DNA of 64,000 nucleotides from Salinisphaera orenii subsp. orenii MK-B5 (GCF_003788635.1 NZ_AYKH01000040.1:62001-126000), one strand, 5' to 3'. Shown: positions 54,337 through 63,276, counted from the first letter of the stretch. The notes: a model not told the origin generated them from the letters alone. Made by a program: numbers and translations.

Positions 54337-54852
54337 ATGACCGACGCATTCCTGCCCCTGCAGATCGCCGTGCTCACGGTCTCCGACAGTCGCACGGAGG
54401 CCACCGACAAATCCGGACGGCTGCTGGCCGAGCGAATCGAGGCCGCCGGGCATCGGCTGCATGACAAGGCCATCTGCCCCGACGATGTCCACGAGATCCG
54501 GGCACGGGTGGCGCGCTGGATCGCCGACGCCGCGCCGGATGTGGTCATCACCACCGGCGGGACCGGGCTGACCGGGCGCGACGTCACGCCGCAGGCCGTC
54601 GAGGTCTTGTTCGACCGGCGCATCGACGGATTCGGCGAGATGTTCCGGGTGCTGTCCTACGAATCCATCGGCACGTCCACGCTGCAGTCGCGGGCGCTCG
54701 CCGGGGTGGCCAAGGCCACCTTCATCTTCTGCCTGCCGGGCTCGTCGGGCGCCTGCGCCGACGGCTGGGACCGGCTGATCCGGGACCAGATCGACGCTCG
54801 GACCCGGCCTTGCAATCTGCACGAGCTGCTGCCGCGACTGACCGAGCGCTAG
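54337..54852 (+). CDS. moaB: Molybdenum cofactor biosynthesis protein B
   Basis: The 171-residue protein matches MoaB in length and blocks: IAVLTVSDSRTEATDKSG, VITTGGTGLTGRDVTPQAVE, GFGEMFRVLSYESIGTSTLQ and DARTRPCNLHELLP. MoaB/Mog proteins adenylylate molybdopterin for metal insertion. Its TAG stop at 54850-54852 shares its last two bases with the end of MITE copy C. A decayed partial copy of its 3' end lies at 55347-55520. No other moa genes are adjacent. Confidence 0.93.
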   Translation: MTDAFLPLQIAVLTVSDSRTEATDKSGRLLAERIEAAGHRLHDKAICPDDVHEIRARVARWIADAAPDVVITTGGTGLTGRDVTPQAVEVLFDRRIDGFGEMFRVLSYESIGTSTLQSRALAGVAKATFIFCLPGSSGACADGWDRLIRDQIDARTRPCNLHELLPRLTER

Positions 54853-55168
54853 GGTTTGTTGAGGTTTCGTCCGAGCGCCGCATTGGCGTCCGCAAATCGT
54901 GTCCGGCAAGGCGCGAGCCGCCGGCTCTGGGCCTGACACGACCCGGGCTTGCAACGCCGTCGGGCGCCCCTAGTCGATCTTTCATGGGCGGTCCAACCCT
55001 TCGCCTTCGGGACAAGCGCCCAGAAAATCAACGACACGACAGCAATCCAGCGTTGTAGCACGCTGGTGCAGAATGACTGCACGGCGCGCCCTACGCCTCG
55101 TCTTGGCGCCCATGGTCGATTTTCAAGAAGCGCTTGGCGCGGACTGGTACGAAACCTCAACAGACCCT
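54851..55168 (+). repeat. MITE-like element, copy C (best-preserved ends)
   Basis: This 318-bp non-coding element is bounded by 20-bp terminal inverted repeats: AGGGTTTGTTGAGGTTTCGT at 54851-54870 and ACGAAACCTCAACAGACCCT at 55149-55168. Only one mismatch separates the ends. Flanking T and A give a possible TA target duplication. The inside shares TCCAACCC and AATGACTGC-GCGGCGCGC-type blocks with the other copies. Its left end completes the moaB stop codon. A TA duplication suggests mobilisation by an IS630/Tc1-like or related transposase, which is not in the window. Confidence 0.85.
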
Positions 55169-55346
55169 ACGCGCCATCGGTCGTGCAGTCGGGCCGCTGT
55201 CGCCGGAACTGACGGCCCATCCGAATGGGTGATCCGAGCGGCGCTGTGCGACGGTCGGGGTGCGCACGCCGGAGGCAGCGCGCGTCAACGCGCGACGTAG
55301 CCGCCGTTGGATCGAGGCCTGCGGCGCGGCGGTGCGGCTGTTGTTC

Positions 55347-55520
55347 CACCAGTCCATCGGCACGTCCATACGGCAGTCGTGGGCGCTCGCCGGGTGGCCC
55401 CGGTTCTCTTCCATCTTCTGCCTGCGAAGCTCGTCGGATACCTGCGCGGACGGCTCGGGCCGGCTGACCCGGAATCGGATCGACGTTCGGCCCGACCCTG
55501 CAAGCCGTCGGCTGATCCGT
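55347..55520 (+). pseudogene. Decayed partial duplicate of the moaB 3' end
   Basis: DNA here mirrors moaB 54660-54840. Shared blocks are TCCATCGGCACGTCCA, CAGTCG-GGGCGCTCGCCGGG, TCTTC-ATCTTCTGCCTGC and GCTCGTCGG. One frame gives SIGTSIRQSWALAG, SSIFCL and DTCADGSGRLTRNRIDVRPD against moaB's SIGTSTLQSRALAG, FIFCL and GACADGWDRLIRDQIDARTR. Start and first two thirds of the gene are missing. It lies 180 bases beyond MITE copy C. Confidence 0.75.
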
Positions 55521-55618
55521 TGATGCGATCCGGCCGTGATCTAACCGGCAGATTGGGCCGGCGGATTAGGCCGGACGGAGCGGCGATCGGCGCAGCCGCG
55601 CCCGGCCCGCGTTTCGTC

Positions 55619-56587
55619 TCAGGCGGGCGCGACCGGCAGCGTCACCGCGCGGGGCGCATCGAAATCCGCGGGTCGGTAGTCGATGCCGAAACCGGCGACG
55701 GTGTCGCCGGCCTCGGCCGCGATCCAGTCACGGACCCGGGCCACGTGGGCGTCGTCGGCGCGATCCGCGCGCCAGCTCATCCAGATGTCGTCGACCCGGC
55801 GCAGCGCGGTCTCGAACGGCATGACCAGGCGGCCGTCGGCCAGCGCTTCGTGGACCAGCAGGCGCTGGGCGATGGCCACGCCGAGCCCCTCGGCCGCGGC
55901 CTGATTGGCCAGGCCCGATTCCCGGAAGGTCAGTTCGTGGGCCGGGACCAGATGCTGGGCGTCCATGATCGCCAGCCAGCTCGGCCAGTCGAGGCGGCGA
56001 TAGCGGGCCCGCAAGAGGGTGTGGGCCGCGAGATTGCTTGCCGGCGGCAGCGGGTGTGTGCCGTCGCGCAGCGCCGGGCTGCACACGGGCATGACGATGT
56101 CCGGGAGGATCGGGCGGGCGTCGTGACCGGCCTGGGGGGCGTGGCCGTACTTGATCACGATGTCGGCCCGGGCCTGCTCGAACTCTTCCGGCGTGTTGGC
56201 GGTGGTCAGGTTGAGGTTGATCTCGGGGTTCGCCGCGGTGAAGCCGCGCATCCGGGGGATCAGCCAGTGCATGGCAAACGCCTGATAGGTGCAGACCACC
56301 ACCGGCGTGTCGGTGGCCGCGCGCAGCCGGCGGGCGCCGTCGGCCAGCGTGTCCAGCGCGGTGGTCACCGAGGGCAGCAGGGCGCGGCCGTGATCGGTGA
56401 GCGCGATCGTGTTGGCGTGGCGCACGAACAGCGGCTTGCCGAAATAGTCCTCCAGCACGCCGACCTGACGGCTGACCGCCACCGGCGTGACGTTGAGTTC
56501 CTCCGCCGCGCGCACGAAGCTGCCGCGGCGCGCGGCGGCCTCGAAGTTGCGCAGCGGATTCAGCGGGGGCAGACGGCGTTTGCTCAT
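55619..56587 (-). CDS. LysR family regulator, GcvA-like
   Basis: The 322-residue protein has a winged helix (about 5-65, LPPLNPLRNFEAAARRGSFV and LNVTPVAVSRQVGVLEDYFG) of the GcvA subgroup and an effector domain. It diverges from the acyl-CoA dehydrogenase operon with 168 bases between starts, so it is the likely regulator of that catabolic operon. CTTA-ACAA-TAAG just before its start may be part of the operator. The inducer is unknown. Confidence 0.9.
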   Translation of the reverse strand: MSKRRLPPLNPLRNFEAAARRGSFVRAAEELNVTPVAVSRQVGVLEDYFGKPLFVRHANTIALTDHGRALLPSVTTALDTLADGARRLRAATDTPVVVCTYQAFAMHWLIPRMRGFTAANPEINLNLTTANTPEEFEQARADIVIKYGHAPQAGHDARPILPDIVMPVCSPALRDGTHPLPPASNLAAHTLLRARYRRLDWPSWLAIMDAQHLVPAHELTFRESGLANQAAAEGLGVAIAQRLLVHEALADGRLVMPFETALRRVDDIWMSWRADRADDAHVARVRDWIAAEAGDTVAGFGIDYRPADFDAPRAVTLPVAPA

Positions 56588-56755
56588 GGCGCCAGCTTAA
56601 CAATAAGTTTGCCCGGGCCTGATCGATTGCCGCTGTCGGGCCTGCGGGCCCGTGCCTATAGTCGGAGCGTCGGCCGTTTCGAGCCGACCGCACGTTTGCC
56701 GGCCGCCCGTGTCGGGAAGGTCGGGGCAGGGTGCAGAAGGAGGAGAGCACAGCCG

Positions 56756-57907
56756 ATGGTTTCGTTTCGTTTCGATCCGGTCACGCTGCCGGCGTCGACG
56801 CTCGCACTTCGCGACGAGGTGCGGGCGTTTCTGGCCGAGGAGCTCGCGGCGGGGCGGTTCACGCCCCACCGCAATTCCTGGGGCACGTTCGACGCCGAAT
56901 TCAGCCGCCGCTGCGGCGAGCGCGGCTTCATCGGCATGCGCTGGCCGCAGCGCTACGGCGGCCGCGAGGCCAGCGCCCTGGATCGTCACGTGGTGATCGA
57001 GGAGATGCTGGCCGCCGGCGCGCCGGTGGGCGCGCACTGGATCGCCGATCGCCAGAGCGGCAACAACATACTGGCCAACGGCTCGGAGGCGGCGCGGGCG
57101 TCGATCCTGCCGCGCATCGCCGCGGGCGAGTGCTATTTCGCGATCGGCATGAGCGAGCCGGATTCCGGCTCCGACCTGGCCTCGGTCGGCATGCGCGCCA
57201 CCCGCACCGACGGGGGCTGGCGGCTCAACGGCACCAAGATCTGGACCAGCGTGGCGCATCGGGCGCACTACCTGATCGCGCTGGCCCGCACGGCGCCGCC
57301 CGGCGACGATCGGCGCGCCGGCCTGACCCAGTTCATCGTCGCCATCGACGCGGCCAACGGCGTGACCACGCGCCCCATCCACAATCTCTACGGCGCCCAC
57401 GAATTCAACGAGGTGCTGTTCGAGGACACCTTCGTGCCCGACGACATGATCGTCGGCGAGATCGGCGCCGGCTGGCAGATGGTCACCGGCGAACTGGCCT
57501 TCGAGCGCAGCGGCCCGGACCGCATCCTCAGCACCTTCCAGCTGCTGCGTCAGCTGGTCGCCCGGCTGGCCGAGACCGCCGACGCCCGATCGAACGTGGC
57601 CGTGGGCCGGCTGGTCGCCCACCTGGTCACTCTGCGGCAGATGTCCTGGTCGGTGGCCGGCATGCTCGAACGCGGCGCCTCGCCGGAACTCGAGGCGTCC
57701 GTGGTCAAGGACGTGGGCACGGCCTTCGAGCAGGAGATCCCCGAGATCGCGCGGCTGCTGGTGCCCGAGCAGGCTTCGCTCACGCGCGGGGATCTCTACG
57801 GCGAGGCGCTGGCGCAGAGCGTGCTGTCGGCGCCGTGTTTCACCATCCGGGGTGGTACCCGGGAGATACTGCGCGGGATCATCGCGCGGGGGCTGGGTCT
57901 GCGATGA
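56756..57907 (+). CDS. Acyl-CoA dehydrogenase (first of a pair)
   Basis: The 383-residue FAD enzyme has GMSEPDSGSDLASVGMRATR and WRLNGTKIWTS of the middle domain and CFTIRGGTREILRGIIARGL at the end. It would oxidise an acyl-CoA to the enoyl-CoA and pass electrons to ETF. AGGAGGAGA lies just before the ATG. It is the first gene of an operon with a second dehydrogenase, a CoA ligase and a crotonase. It may form a heteromer with the next gene, as in several steroid or terpene acid pathways. Confidence 0.9.
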   Translation: MVSFRFDPVTLPASTLALRDEVRAFLAEELAAGRFTPHRNSWGTFDAEFSRRCGERGFIGMRWPQRYGGREASALDRHVVIEEMLAAGAPVGAHWIADRQSGNNILANGSEAARASILPRIAAGECYFAIGMSEPDSGSDLASVGMRATRTDGGWRLNGTKIWTSVAHRAHYLIALARTAPPGDDRRAGLTQFIVAIDAANGVTTRPIHNLYGAHEFNEVLFEDTFVPDDMIVGEIGAGWQMVTGELAFERSGPDRILSTFQLLRQLVARLAETADARSNVAVGRLVAHLVTLRQMSWSVAGMLERGASPELEASVVKDVGTAFEQEIPEIARLLVPEQASLTRGDLYGEALAQSVLSAPCFTIRGGTREILRGIIARGLGLR

Positions 57908-58986
57908 GCACGGTCGATCCGAACAACGACGCGGGCGGCGACGAGCTGCGCGACATGGTGCTGGACGCCGCCGGGCGGCTGTTCGCCGATCGCGTCGGCC
58001 GCGAACTCTGGCAGGCGACCGAAGCCGGCGAGTTCCCGCGCGGCGACTGGGATGCCCTGGTCGAGATGGGGCTGCCGCGGGCGCTGCGGGCCGAGGCCGA
58101 CGGCGGCGCCGGTCTTGCGCTGGCCGACGGTCTCGCATTGGCCGAACTCGCCGGCCACCACGCACTGCCCCTGCCGCTGGCCGAGACCCTGGTCGGCAAT
58201 CATCTGCGCGCGGGCCTCGACGGCGGCGTCGACGACGGTGTGGTCACGCTGGCGGCGGCGGACTCACGGCTGCAGCTGCGCCGGGTCGGCAACGGCTGGC
58301 GCGTGGACGGCGCGCTCGATCGCATCGCCTGGGGCCGCCACGCCGCTTACGTCATTGCCGATGGAGACGCCGACGGCGCCCCGCAGCGTGTGCTGCTGGC
58401 TGCCGACGATCTCGACTGGCGCCACGATGCCAGTCTGGCCGGCGAGCCGCGCGACAGCGCCCGGCTCGCCGACGCGCCGGTGCTGGCCGCGGCCGACTGC
58501 CCCGTACATACGCCCACCGTGCAGCACTGGGGCGCGCTGCTGCGGGCGCTGCAGGCGGCCGGGGCCATGCGTCGCGCGCTCGCGCTGGCCACCGACTACG
58601 CCAACGAACGCCGCCAGTTCGGCCGCCCGATCGCGCGTTTTCAGGCGGTCCAGCAGCAGCTCGCGGCCATGGCCGGCGAGGTGGCGACGGCCGGCACCGC
58701 CGCCGAGGCCGCCGCCCGGGCGATCGCCGCCGATCGCGACGCCGCGCTGATGATCGCCATCGGCAAGGCCCGCGTGGGCGAGGCGGCCGGCCGCAGCGCC
58801 GCGATCGCGCATCAGGTCCTGGCGGCGATGGGCTTCACGCAGGAGCACGAACTGCAGTACTTCACCCGTCGCCTGTGGTCCTGGCGCGACGAGTTCGGCG
58901 CCGAGCCCCACTGGCAGGCGATCATCGGCGAGCATGCGATCGCGGCCGGCGGCGACGGCCTCTGGCCGCTGGTAAGCGGGCTCTGA
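57904..58986 (+). CDS. Acyl-CoA dehydrogenase-like protein (second of a pair)
   Basis: The 360-residue protein is a degenerate acyl-CoA dehydrogenase. It has an N-terminal helical domain (GLPRALRAEADGGAGLALAD) and a C-terminal four-helix domain (YANERRQFGRPIARFQAVQQ) but lacks the full middle-domain motif of its partner. ATGA overlap with the first dehydrogenase implies coupled translation. This suggests an alpha2beta2 enzyme in which each subunit supplies part of the FAD or substrate site. Confidence 0.87.
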   Translation: MSTVDPNNDAGGDELRDMVLDAAGRLFADRVGRELWQATEAGEFPRGDWDALVEMGLPRALRAEADGGAGLALADGLALAELAGHHALPLPLAETLVGNHLRAGLDGGVDDGVVTLAAADSRLQLRRVGNGWRVDGALDRIAWGRHAAYVIADGDADGAPQRVLLAADDLDWRHDASLAGEPRDSARLADAPVLAAADCPVHTPTVQHWGALLRALQAAGAMRRALALATDYANERRQFGRPIARFQAVQQQLAAMAGEVATAGTAAEAAARAIAADRDAALMIAIGKARVGEAAGRSAAIAHQVLAAMGFTQEHELQYFTRRLWSWRDEFGAEPHWQAIIGEHAIAAGGDGLWPLVSGL

Positions 58987-58987
58987 C

Positions 58988-61147
58988 ATGGGCGGATCCA
59001 TTAACACCGCACACGCCGGCGACGCCGGCCGCAGCGACGATCGGCCGGCGCTGGCGCGCATGTTCGCCCCGCGCAGCGTGGCGCTGGTGGGCGTGTCCGG
59101 GCGTCCCGGCTCGACCATGGCGCGGCCGCTGACCTTTCTGGTCGAGCACGGGTTCGCCGGCGAGATCCATCCGGTCAACCCCAACTACGACGAGATCGAC
59201 GGCCACCCCTGCCATCCGTCGCTGGACGCGGTGCCGGGGCCGGTCGATCTGGTGCTGGTCATGGTGCCGGCCGCGCGGGTCATCGAGGTCGTGCACCAGG
59301 CCGGGGCTGTCGGGGCGGCGGGGGTGATTGTGTTCGCCTCCGGCTTCGGCGAGACGGGCGACGCCGGTGCCGATCTGCAGACCCGGCTGCGCGATGCCGC
59401 CCGCGAGGCCGGCGTGCGCGTGCTCGGGCCCAACTGCCAGGGGCTGCTCTATGCGCCGGCCTCGCTGTGCGCGACCTTCACCTCCGCGGCCGTGCGCGCC
59501 CGCGCGCCGCGCGAGGCTGGGGTCGCCTATGTCGGCCAGAGCGGGGCCATCGGCGGCTCGATCCTGGATCTGGCCAACGAGATGGGGCTCGGCCTGACGG
59601 CCTGGGCGAGCACCGGCAATCAGGCCGATCTGGATCTGGTCGAGGTGGCCCGCGCGCTGGTCGACGACGACGCCGTGCGTGTGATCATGCTCTACGTCGA
59701 GGCCGTGGGCGACGGCGCGGCCTACACCGATCTCGCCCGCGCCGCCTTCGAACGTGGCAAGACGCTGGTGGTGCTGCGGTCGGGCCGTTCGGCCGCGGGC
59801 CAGCGCGCGGCGGCGTCCCACACCGGCGCGATGCTCGGCAACGACGCCGGCTTCCGGCTGGTCTCGCAGCGCTTCGGGGTGATCCAGGTCGAGGATCTCG
59901 ACGAGCTGCTGGCGGTGGCCGCCGCACGGGCCGCGCTGGCGCCGATGCGCGGTCGACGGATCGCCGTGGTCACCACCTCCGGCGGCGCCGGCAGCCTGGC
60001 CGCGGACCGCTGCGCCGAGCACGGTCTGGCGCTGCCCGAGCTCGCCCCGGTCACGCGCGACGCGCTGGCCCCGCTGATCCCCGATTTCGGGGCGCTCGCC
60101 AATCCGGTGGACGTCACCGCCCAGATTCTGGGCAGCGACGACGCCTTCGGCGCGGTCTGCGACACGGTCGGCGCCGACGATTCGGTGGACGCGGTGCTGG
60201 TGCTGCTGACGATGGTCGTCGGCGACAACGGCCGCAAGCTGGCGCGCGATCTGGTGCGCACGGCGCAGGCGCTCGACAAGCCGATCCTGGTGGCCTGGCT
60301 CGCCGGGCACGATCTGACCGCCGAGGGCCGCGCGGAGTTGCGCGCCGCCGGCATGCCGGTGTTCGCCAGCGTCGACGGGGCGGTCCGGGCCGCGGCCCGA
60401 CTGGCGCAGGCCGCGGTGATCGACGCCGCGCCGTCCAAGCCGCGTATCGACCGGGCGCGCCTGGATGCGGTGCTGGCCGGCGGGCGGCTCGACGGCGAGG
60501 CGCTGCTGGATGCGCTGACCGTGTCGCGGCCGCAGTCGTCGATCGTGAATTCGGCCGCGGCGGCGCGGGCGGCGGTTGCGGCGCTGGGCGCGCCGGCCGC
60601 GCTCAAGCTCGCCGGCGGCGGCCTCGACCACAAGTCCGACATCGGCGGTGTGCGCCTGGGCGTGAGCGCCGAGGCGGCCGAGGCCGCCTACGAGTCGCTG
60701 ATGGCCGCGGCCCGGGCGAAGAACGTCCCCGTGGCCGGCGTGCAGGTGCAGTCCATGATCGAGTCCGGCGTGGAGCTGGTCATCGGCGCCACGGCGGCGG
60801 CCGAGGGCTTTCCGCCGATCGTGACCGTGGGCCTGGGCGGGGTGACCACCGAGCTCTATCGCGACACCGCCTCCGCGCTCGCGCCGATCGACGCCGACGG
60901 TGCCCGCGCCCTGCTGCGCCGGCTGCGCGCCTGGCCGCTGCTGGACGGCTTTCGCGGCGCGCCGCCGGCCGATGTCGATGCGGCCGTGGACGTGATCGTG
61001 CGGGTGTCCGAGGCGATGGCCTTCGGCGCGGGCCGCATCGGAGAGTTCGAAATCAACCCCCTGATCGTGGCCGCGGCCGGTCGCGGGGCAATGGCGGTGG
61101 ACGTGCTCGTCTCGCCGCCGGCCGCGGTCGATTCCCGAGACGACTGA
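58988..61147 (+). CDS. NDP-forming acyl-CoA ligase family protein
   Basis: The 719-residue protein combines a CoA-binding Rossmann domain (FAPRSVALVGVSGRPGSTMA, NPNYDEIDG), succinyl-CoA-ligase-like domains (GPNCQGLLY, VGQSGAIGGS, AASHTGAMLG with the likely phospho-His) and an ATP-grasp domain (ALKLAGGGLDHKSDIGGV, GVQVQSMIESGVELVIG). This is the acetate-CoA ligase (ADP-forming) layout. It activates a carboxylic acid to its CoA thioester, the logical entry step before the dehydrogenases. One base separates it from the previous gene. Confidence 0.9.
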   Translation: MGGSINTAHAGDAGRSDDRPALARMFAPRSVALVGVSGRPGSTMARPLTFLVEHGFAGEIHPVNPNYDEIDGHPCHPSLDAVPGPVDLVLVMVPAARVIEVVHQAGAVGAAGVIVFASGFGETGDAGADLQTRLRDAAREAGVRVLGPNCQGLLYAPASLCATFTSAAVRARAPREAGVAYVGQSGAIGGSILDLANEMGLGLTAWASTGNQADLDLVEVARALVDDDAVRVIMLYVEAVGDGAAYTDLARAAFERGKTLVVLRSGRSAAGQRAAASHTGAMLGNDAGFRLVSQRFGVIQVEDLDELLAVAAARAALAPMRGRRIAVVTTSGGAGSLAADRCAEHGLALPELAPVTRDALAPLIPDFGALANPVDVTAQILGSDDAFGAVCDTVGADDSVDAVLVLLTMVVGDNGRKLARDLVRTAQALDKPILVAWLAGHDLTAEGRAELRAAGMPVFASVDGAVRAAARLAQAAVIDAAPSKPRIDRARLDAVLAGGRLDGEALLDALTVSRPQSSIVNSAAAARAAVAALGAPAALKLAGGGLDHKSDIGGVRLGVSAEAAEAAYESLMAAARAKNVPVAGVQVQSMIESGVELVIGATAAAEGFPPIVTVGLGGVTTELYRDTASALAPIDADGARALLRRLRAWPLLDGFRGAPPADVDAAVDVIVRVSEAMAFGAGRIGEFEINPLIVAAAGRGAMAVDVLVSPPAAVDSRDD

Positions 61148-61159
61148 CAGGAGCTGTTC

Positions 61160-61897
61160 ATGGGCGATATTCACTGGGCGCGCGAGGCCGGCGTGGCGAT
61201 CATCACGGTCGACTCGCCGGAGGTCAAGAACGGTCTGACCCCGGAGATGGGGCGCCGCCTCGCCGCGGTCTGCGACGAGATAGACGCCGACGAGACGATC
61301 GGTGCCGCGGTGGTGCGCGGCGCCGAGGGCACGTTCTGCTCGGGCGCGGACCGTCGCCGCTGGAATCCGGGCGCCGACCAGGCCGAGGATTCGACCTACC
61401 GCGAGTTCAGCGCGATCTACAACGCCTTCCGGCGGGTCGGCTCGCTGGCGGTGCCGACCATCGCCGCCGTTCGCGGGGCGGCGGTCGGCGCCGGCATCAA
61501 CCTGATGCTGGCCACCGACCTGCGCGTGGTCGCGACCGACGCGCGCATCCTGGCGGGCTTTCTGCGCATCGGGATCCATCCGGGCGGCGGCTTCTTCACC
61601 ATCGCCGGGCGGACCGCCGGGCGCGAGGCGACCTCGGCCATGGGCCTGTTCAGCGAAGAGCTGGACGGCGCCGCTGCCGAGCGCACCGGCATGGCCTGGA
61701 AGGCACTGCCGGACGCCGAGGTTGAGGACTTCGCGCTCGAGCTGGCGCGGCGTCCTGCCGCCGATCCGTCCCTGGCACGCGAGGCCGTGCGCTCGTTCCG
61801 CACGGAGCTGGGCGCCTCCGGCATGGACTGGGATGCGGCCGTGCATTTCGAGCGCGCCACCCAGATGTGGTCGCAGCGCCGGCGAAGTGAGGCCTGA
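61160..61897 (+). CDS. Enoyl-CoA hydratase/isomerase family protein
   Basis: The 245-residue crotonase has the oxyanion motifs GAEGTFCSGADRRRW and RGAAVGAGINLMLATDLRVV. It has no catalytic Glu pair obvious in LRIGIHPGGGFFT, so hydratase activity is not certain. AGGAG precedes the ATG, 12 bases after the ligase stop. As the fourth gene of the operon it should act on the enoyl-CoA made by the dehydrogenase pair. Confidence 0.88.
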   Translation: MGDIHWAREAGVAIITVDSPEVKNGLTPEMGRRLAAVCDEIDADETIGAAVVRGAEGTFCSGADRRRWNPGADQAEDSTYREFSAIYNAFRRVGSLAVPTIAAVRGAAVGAGINLMLATDLRVVATDARILAGFLRIGIHPGGGFFTIAGRTAGREATSAMGLFSEELDGAAAERTGMAWKALPDAEVEDFALELARRPAADPSLAREAVRSFRTELGASGMDWDAAVHFERATQMWSQRRRSEA

Positions 61898-61976
61898 ACA
61901 CGCGCCGGGCCGCGGTGCGATCGCCGTGGTCCGGAAATCACAAGGCCGTCAGAACAACAACGACAGGAGAAACGGC

Positions 61977-63134
61977 ATGAAGGGAATCAAGCGAATCGGG
62001 ATGGCCGCGGCGCTCGCGCTGACGGCCGGTGGCGCGATGGCGGCGGAGGGCGTGGATCTGCCCTCCACGCTGGTGATGACCGCCTACGGAACCGGCTCGA
62101 CCGGCTACACGCAGATGGTGGCCGTCGGCAATCTGCTGCAGAACGAGTACGACACCGCGGTGCGTATTCTGCCCGGGGAGAACGATGTCTCGCGCATGAC
62201 GCCGCTGCGCACCGGCCGGGTGCCGCTGTGTGCCTGCGGTATCTCCAGCTATTTCGCGTCGGAGGGCGTGATGATGTTCAGCGGGCCCGAATGGGGACCG
62301 CAGCCGCTGCGCGTGATCACCACCTCGACGGCCAGCTTCGGCCTCGGCCTGGCCGTGGCCGGCGATATCGACGTGGATACCCCGGCCGACCTGGAAGGCA
62401 AGCGGGTGGCCTACATCCGCGGCGCTGATGCGATCAATCTCGGCACCGAGGCGTACCTGGCCTTCGGCGGCCTGACCTGGGACGACGTCGAGCGCGTCAC
62501 CTATCCGGGCTACGGGGCGTCGTTCGACGGCATCATCGCCGACCGGGCGGATGCCTCCTACGCCTCGACCACGGCGCCGCACGTCCAGCGGCTCGCGGCC
62601 AGCCCGCGGGGCATCGTCTGGCCGCGGCTCGACCCGGACGACGCCGAAGCCTGGGCGCGTCTGCAGTCGGTGGCGCCGTACTTCCAGCCGGCCGAGATCA
62701 CCTCGGCCGCCGGCGACTACGGCCCCGAGCAGCCGTGGGCGGGGGCGACCTATCCCTACCCGATCCTGCTGGGTACGCCGGATCTCGACGACAAGACCGC
62801 CTACGGTCTGATCAAGGTGATGACCGAGGATCACGATCGCTACAAGGACGCGGCGCCGGGCAACGACGGCTACGCGCTGGAGCGCCAGAACATGGAATGG
62901 ATCATCCCGTTCCACGACGCGGTCGTGCGCTATTACAAGGAGATCGGCGAGTGGAACGATTCGATGCAGGCGCATCAGGATGGGTTGGTCGCCCGCCAGG
63001 AGCTGCTGGCCGAGACCTGGCAGCGCTATAACGCAGGCGACCCGCCCGCCGATGCCGAGGCTTTCCGCGAGGGCTGGATGAAAACCCGGGCCCGCGCGCT
63101 GGAGGCCTCGGACATGCGGGTGGTCTTCCGCTAG
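61977..63134 (+). CDS. TAXI family TRAP transporter solute-binding protein
   Basis: The 385-residue periplasmic receptor has a signal peptide of about 22 residues. The TAXI fold has ILPGENDVSRMTPL and LEGKRVAYIRG in the N lobe and YPYPILLGTPDLDDKTAYGL and EWIIPFHDAVVRYY in the C lobe. It is longer than the usual 320 residues. AGGAGA precedes the ATG. Following catabolic genes, it should bind the organic acid degraded here. No membrane subunit gene follows. It is nearly a duplicate of the gene at 1-482. Confidence 0.92.
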   Translation: MKGIKRIGMAAALALTAGGAMAAEGVDLPSTLVMTAYGTGSTGYTQMVAVGNLLQNEYDTAVRILPGENDVSRMTPLRTGRVPLCACGISSYFASEGVMMFSGPEWGPQPLRVITTSTASFGLGLAVAGDIDVDTPADLEGKRVAYIRGADAINLGTEAYLAFGGLTWDDVERVTYPGYGASFDGIIADRADASYASTTAPHVQRLAASPRGIVWPRLDPDDAEAWARLQSVAPYFQPAEITSAAGDYGPEQPWAGATYPYPILLGTPDLDDKTAYGLIKVMTEDHDRYKDAAPGNDGYALERQNMEWIIPFHDAVVRYYKEIGEWNDSMQAHQDGLVARQELLAETWQRYNAGDPPADAEAFREGWMKTRARALEASDMRVVFR

Positions 63135-63152
63135 GGTCGGGTGCCGCCGGAC

Positions 63153-63179
63153 CGCGGGGCGGCGGGCCGTCGCCCCGCG
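63153..63179 (+). terminator. Hairpin after the TAXI gene
   Basis: A perfect 9-bp stem (CGCGGGGCG with CGCCCCGCG) and 9-base loop lie 19 bases after the stop. There is no T-run. Confidence 0.55.
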
Positions 63180-63235
63180 CTAGCCGCGTGTCCGGTCAGG
63201 TTGCTGCGGCATCGATTTTTCGCTTTTTTTCGAGT

Positions 63236-63247
63236 ACCGTATACAGT
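63236..63247. promoter_or_regulatory. GTATAC-centred operator candidate
   Basis: ACCGTATACAGT (10 of 12 symmetric) lies 30 bases before the start of the next gene, after an A+T-rich CGCTTTTTTTCG. The GTATAC core resembles GntR/FadR-type operators. No such regulator is visible in the window. Confidence 0.35.
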
Positions 63248-63276
63248 CGACAGAAAAAGCCAGAGGTCTGCTGCCG

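Noticed and set aside
58922-61846. 974-codon minus-strand open frame
   Set aside because: It is antisense to the CoA ligase and crotonase genes. Its Arg/Gly/His-rich translation has no family features.
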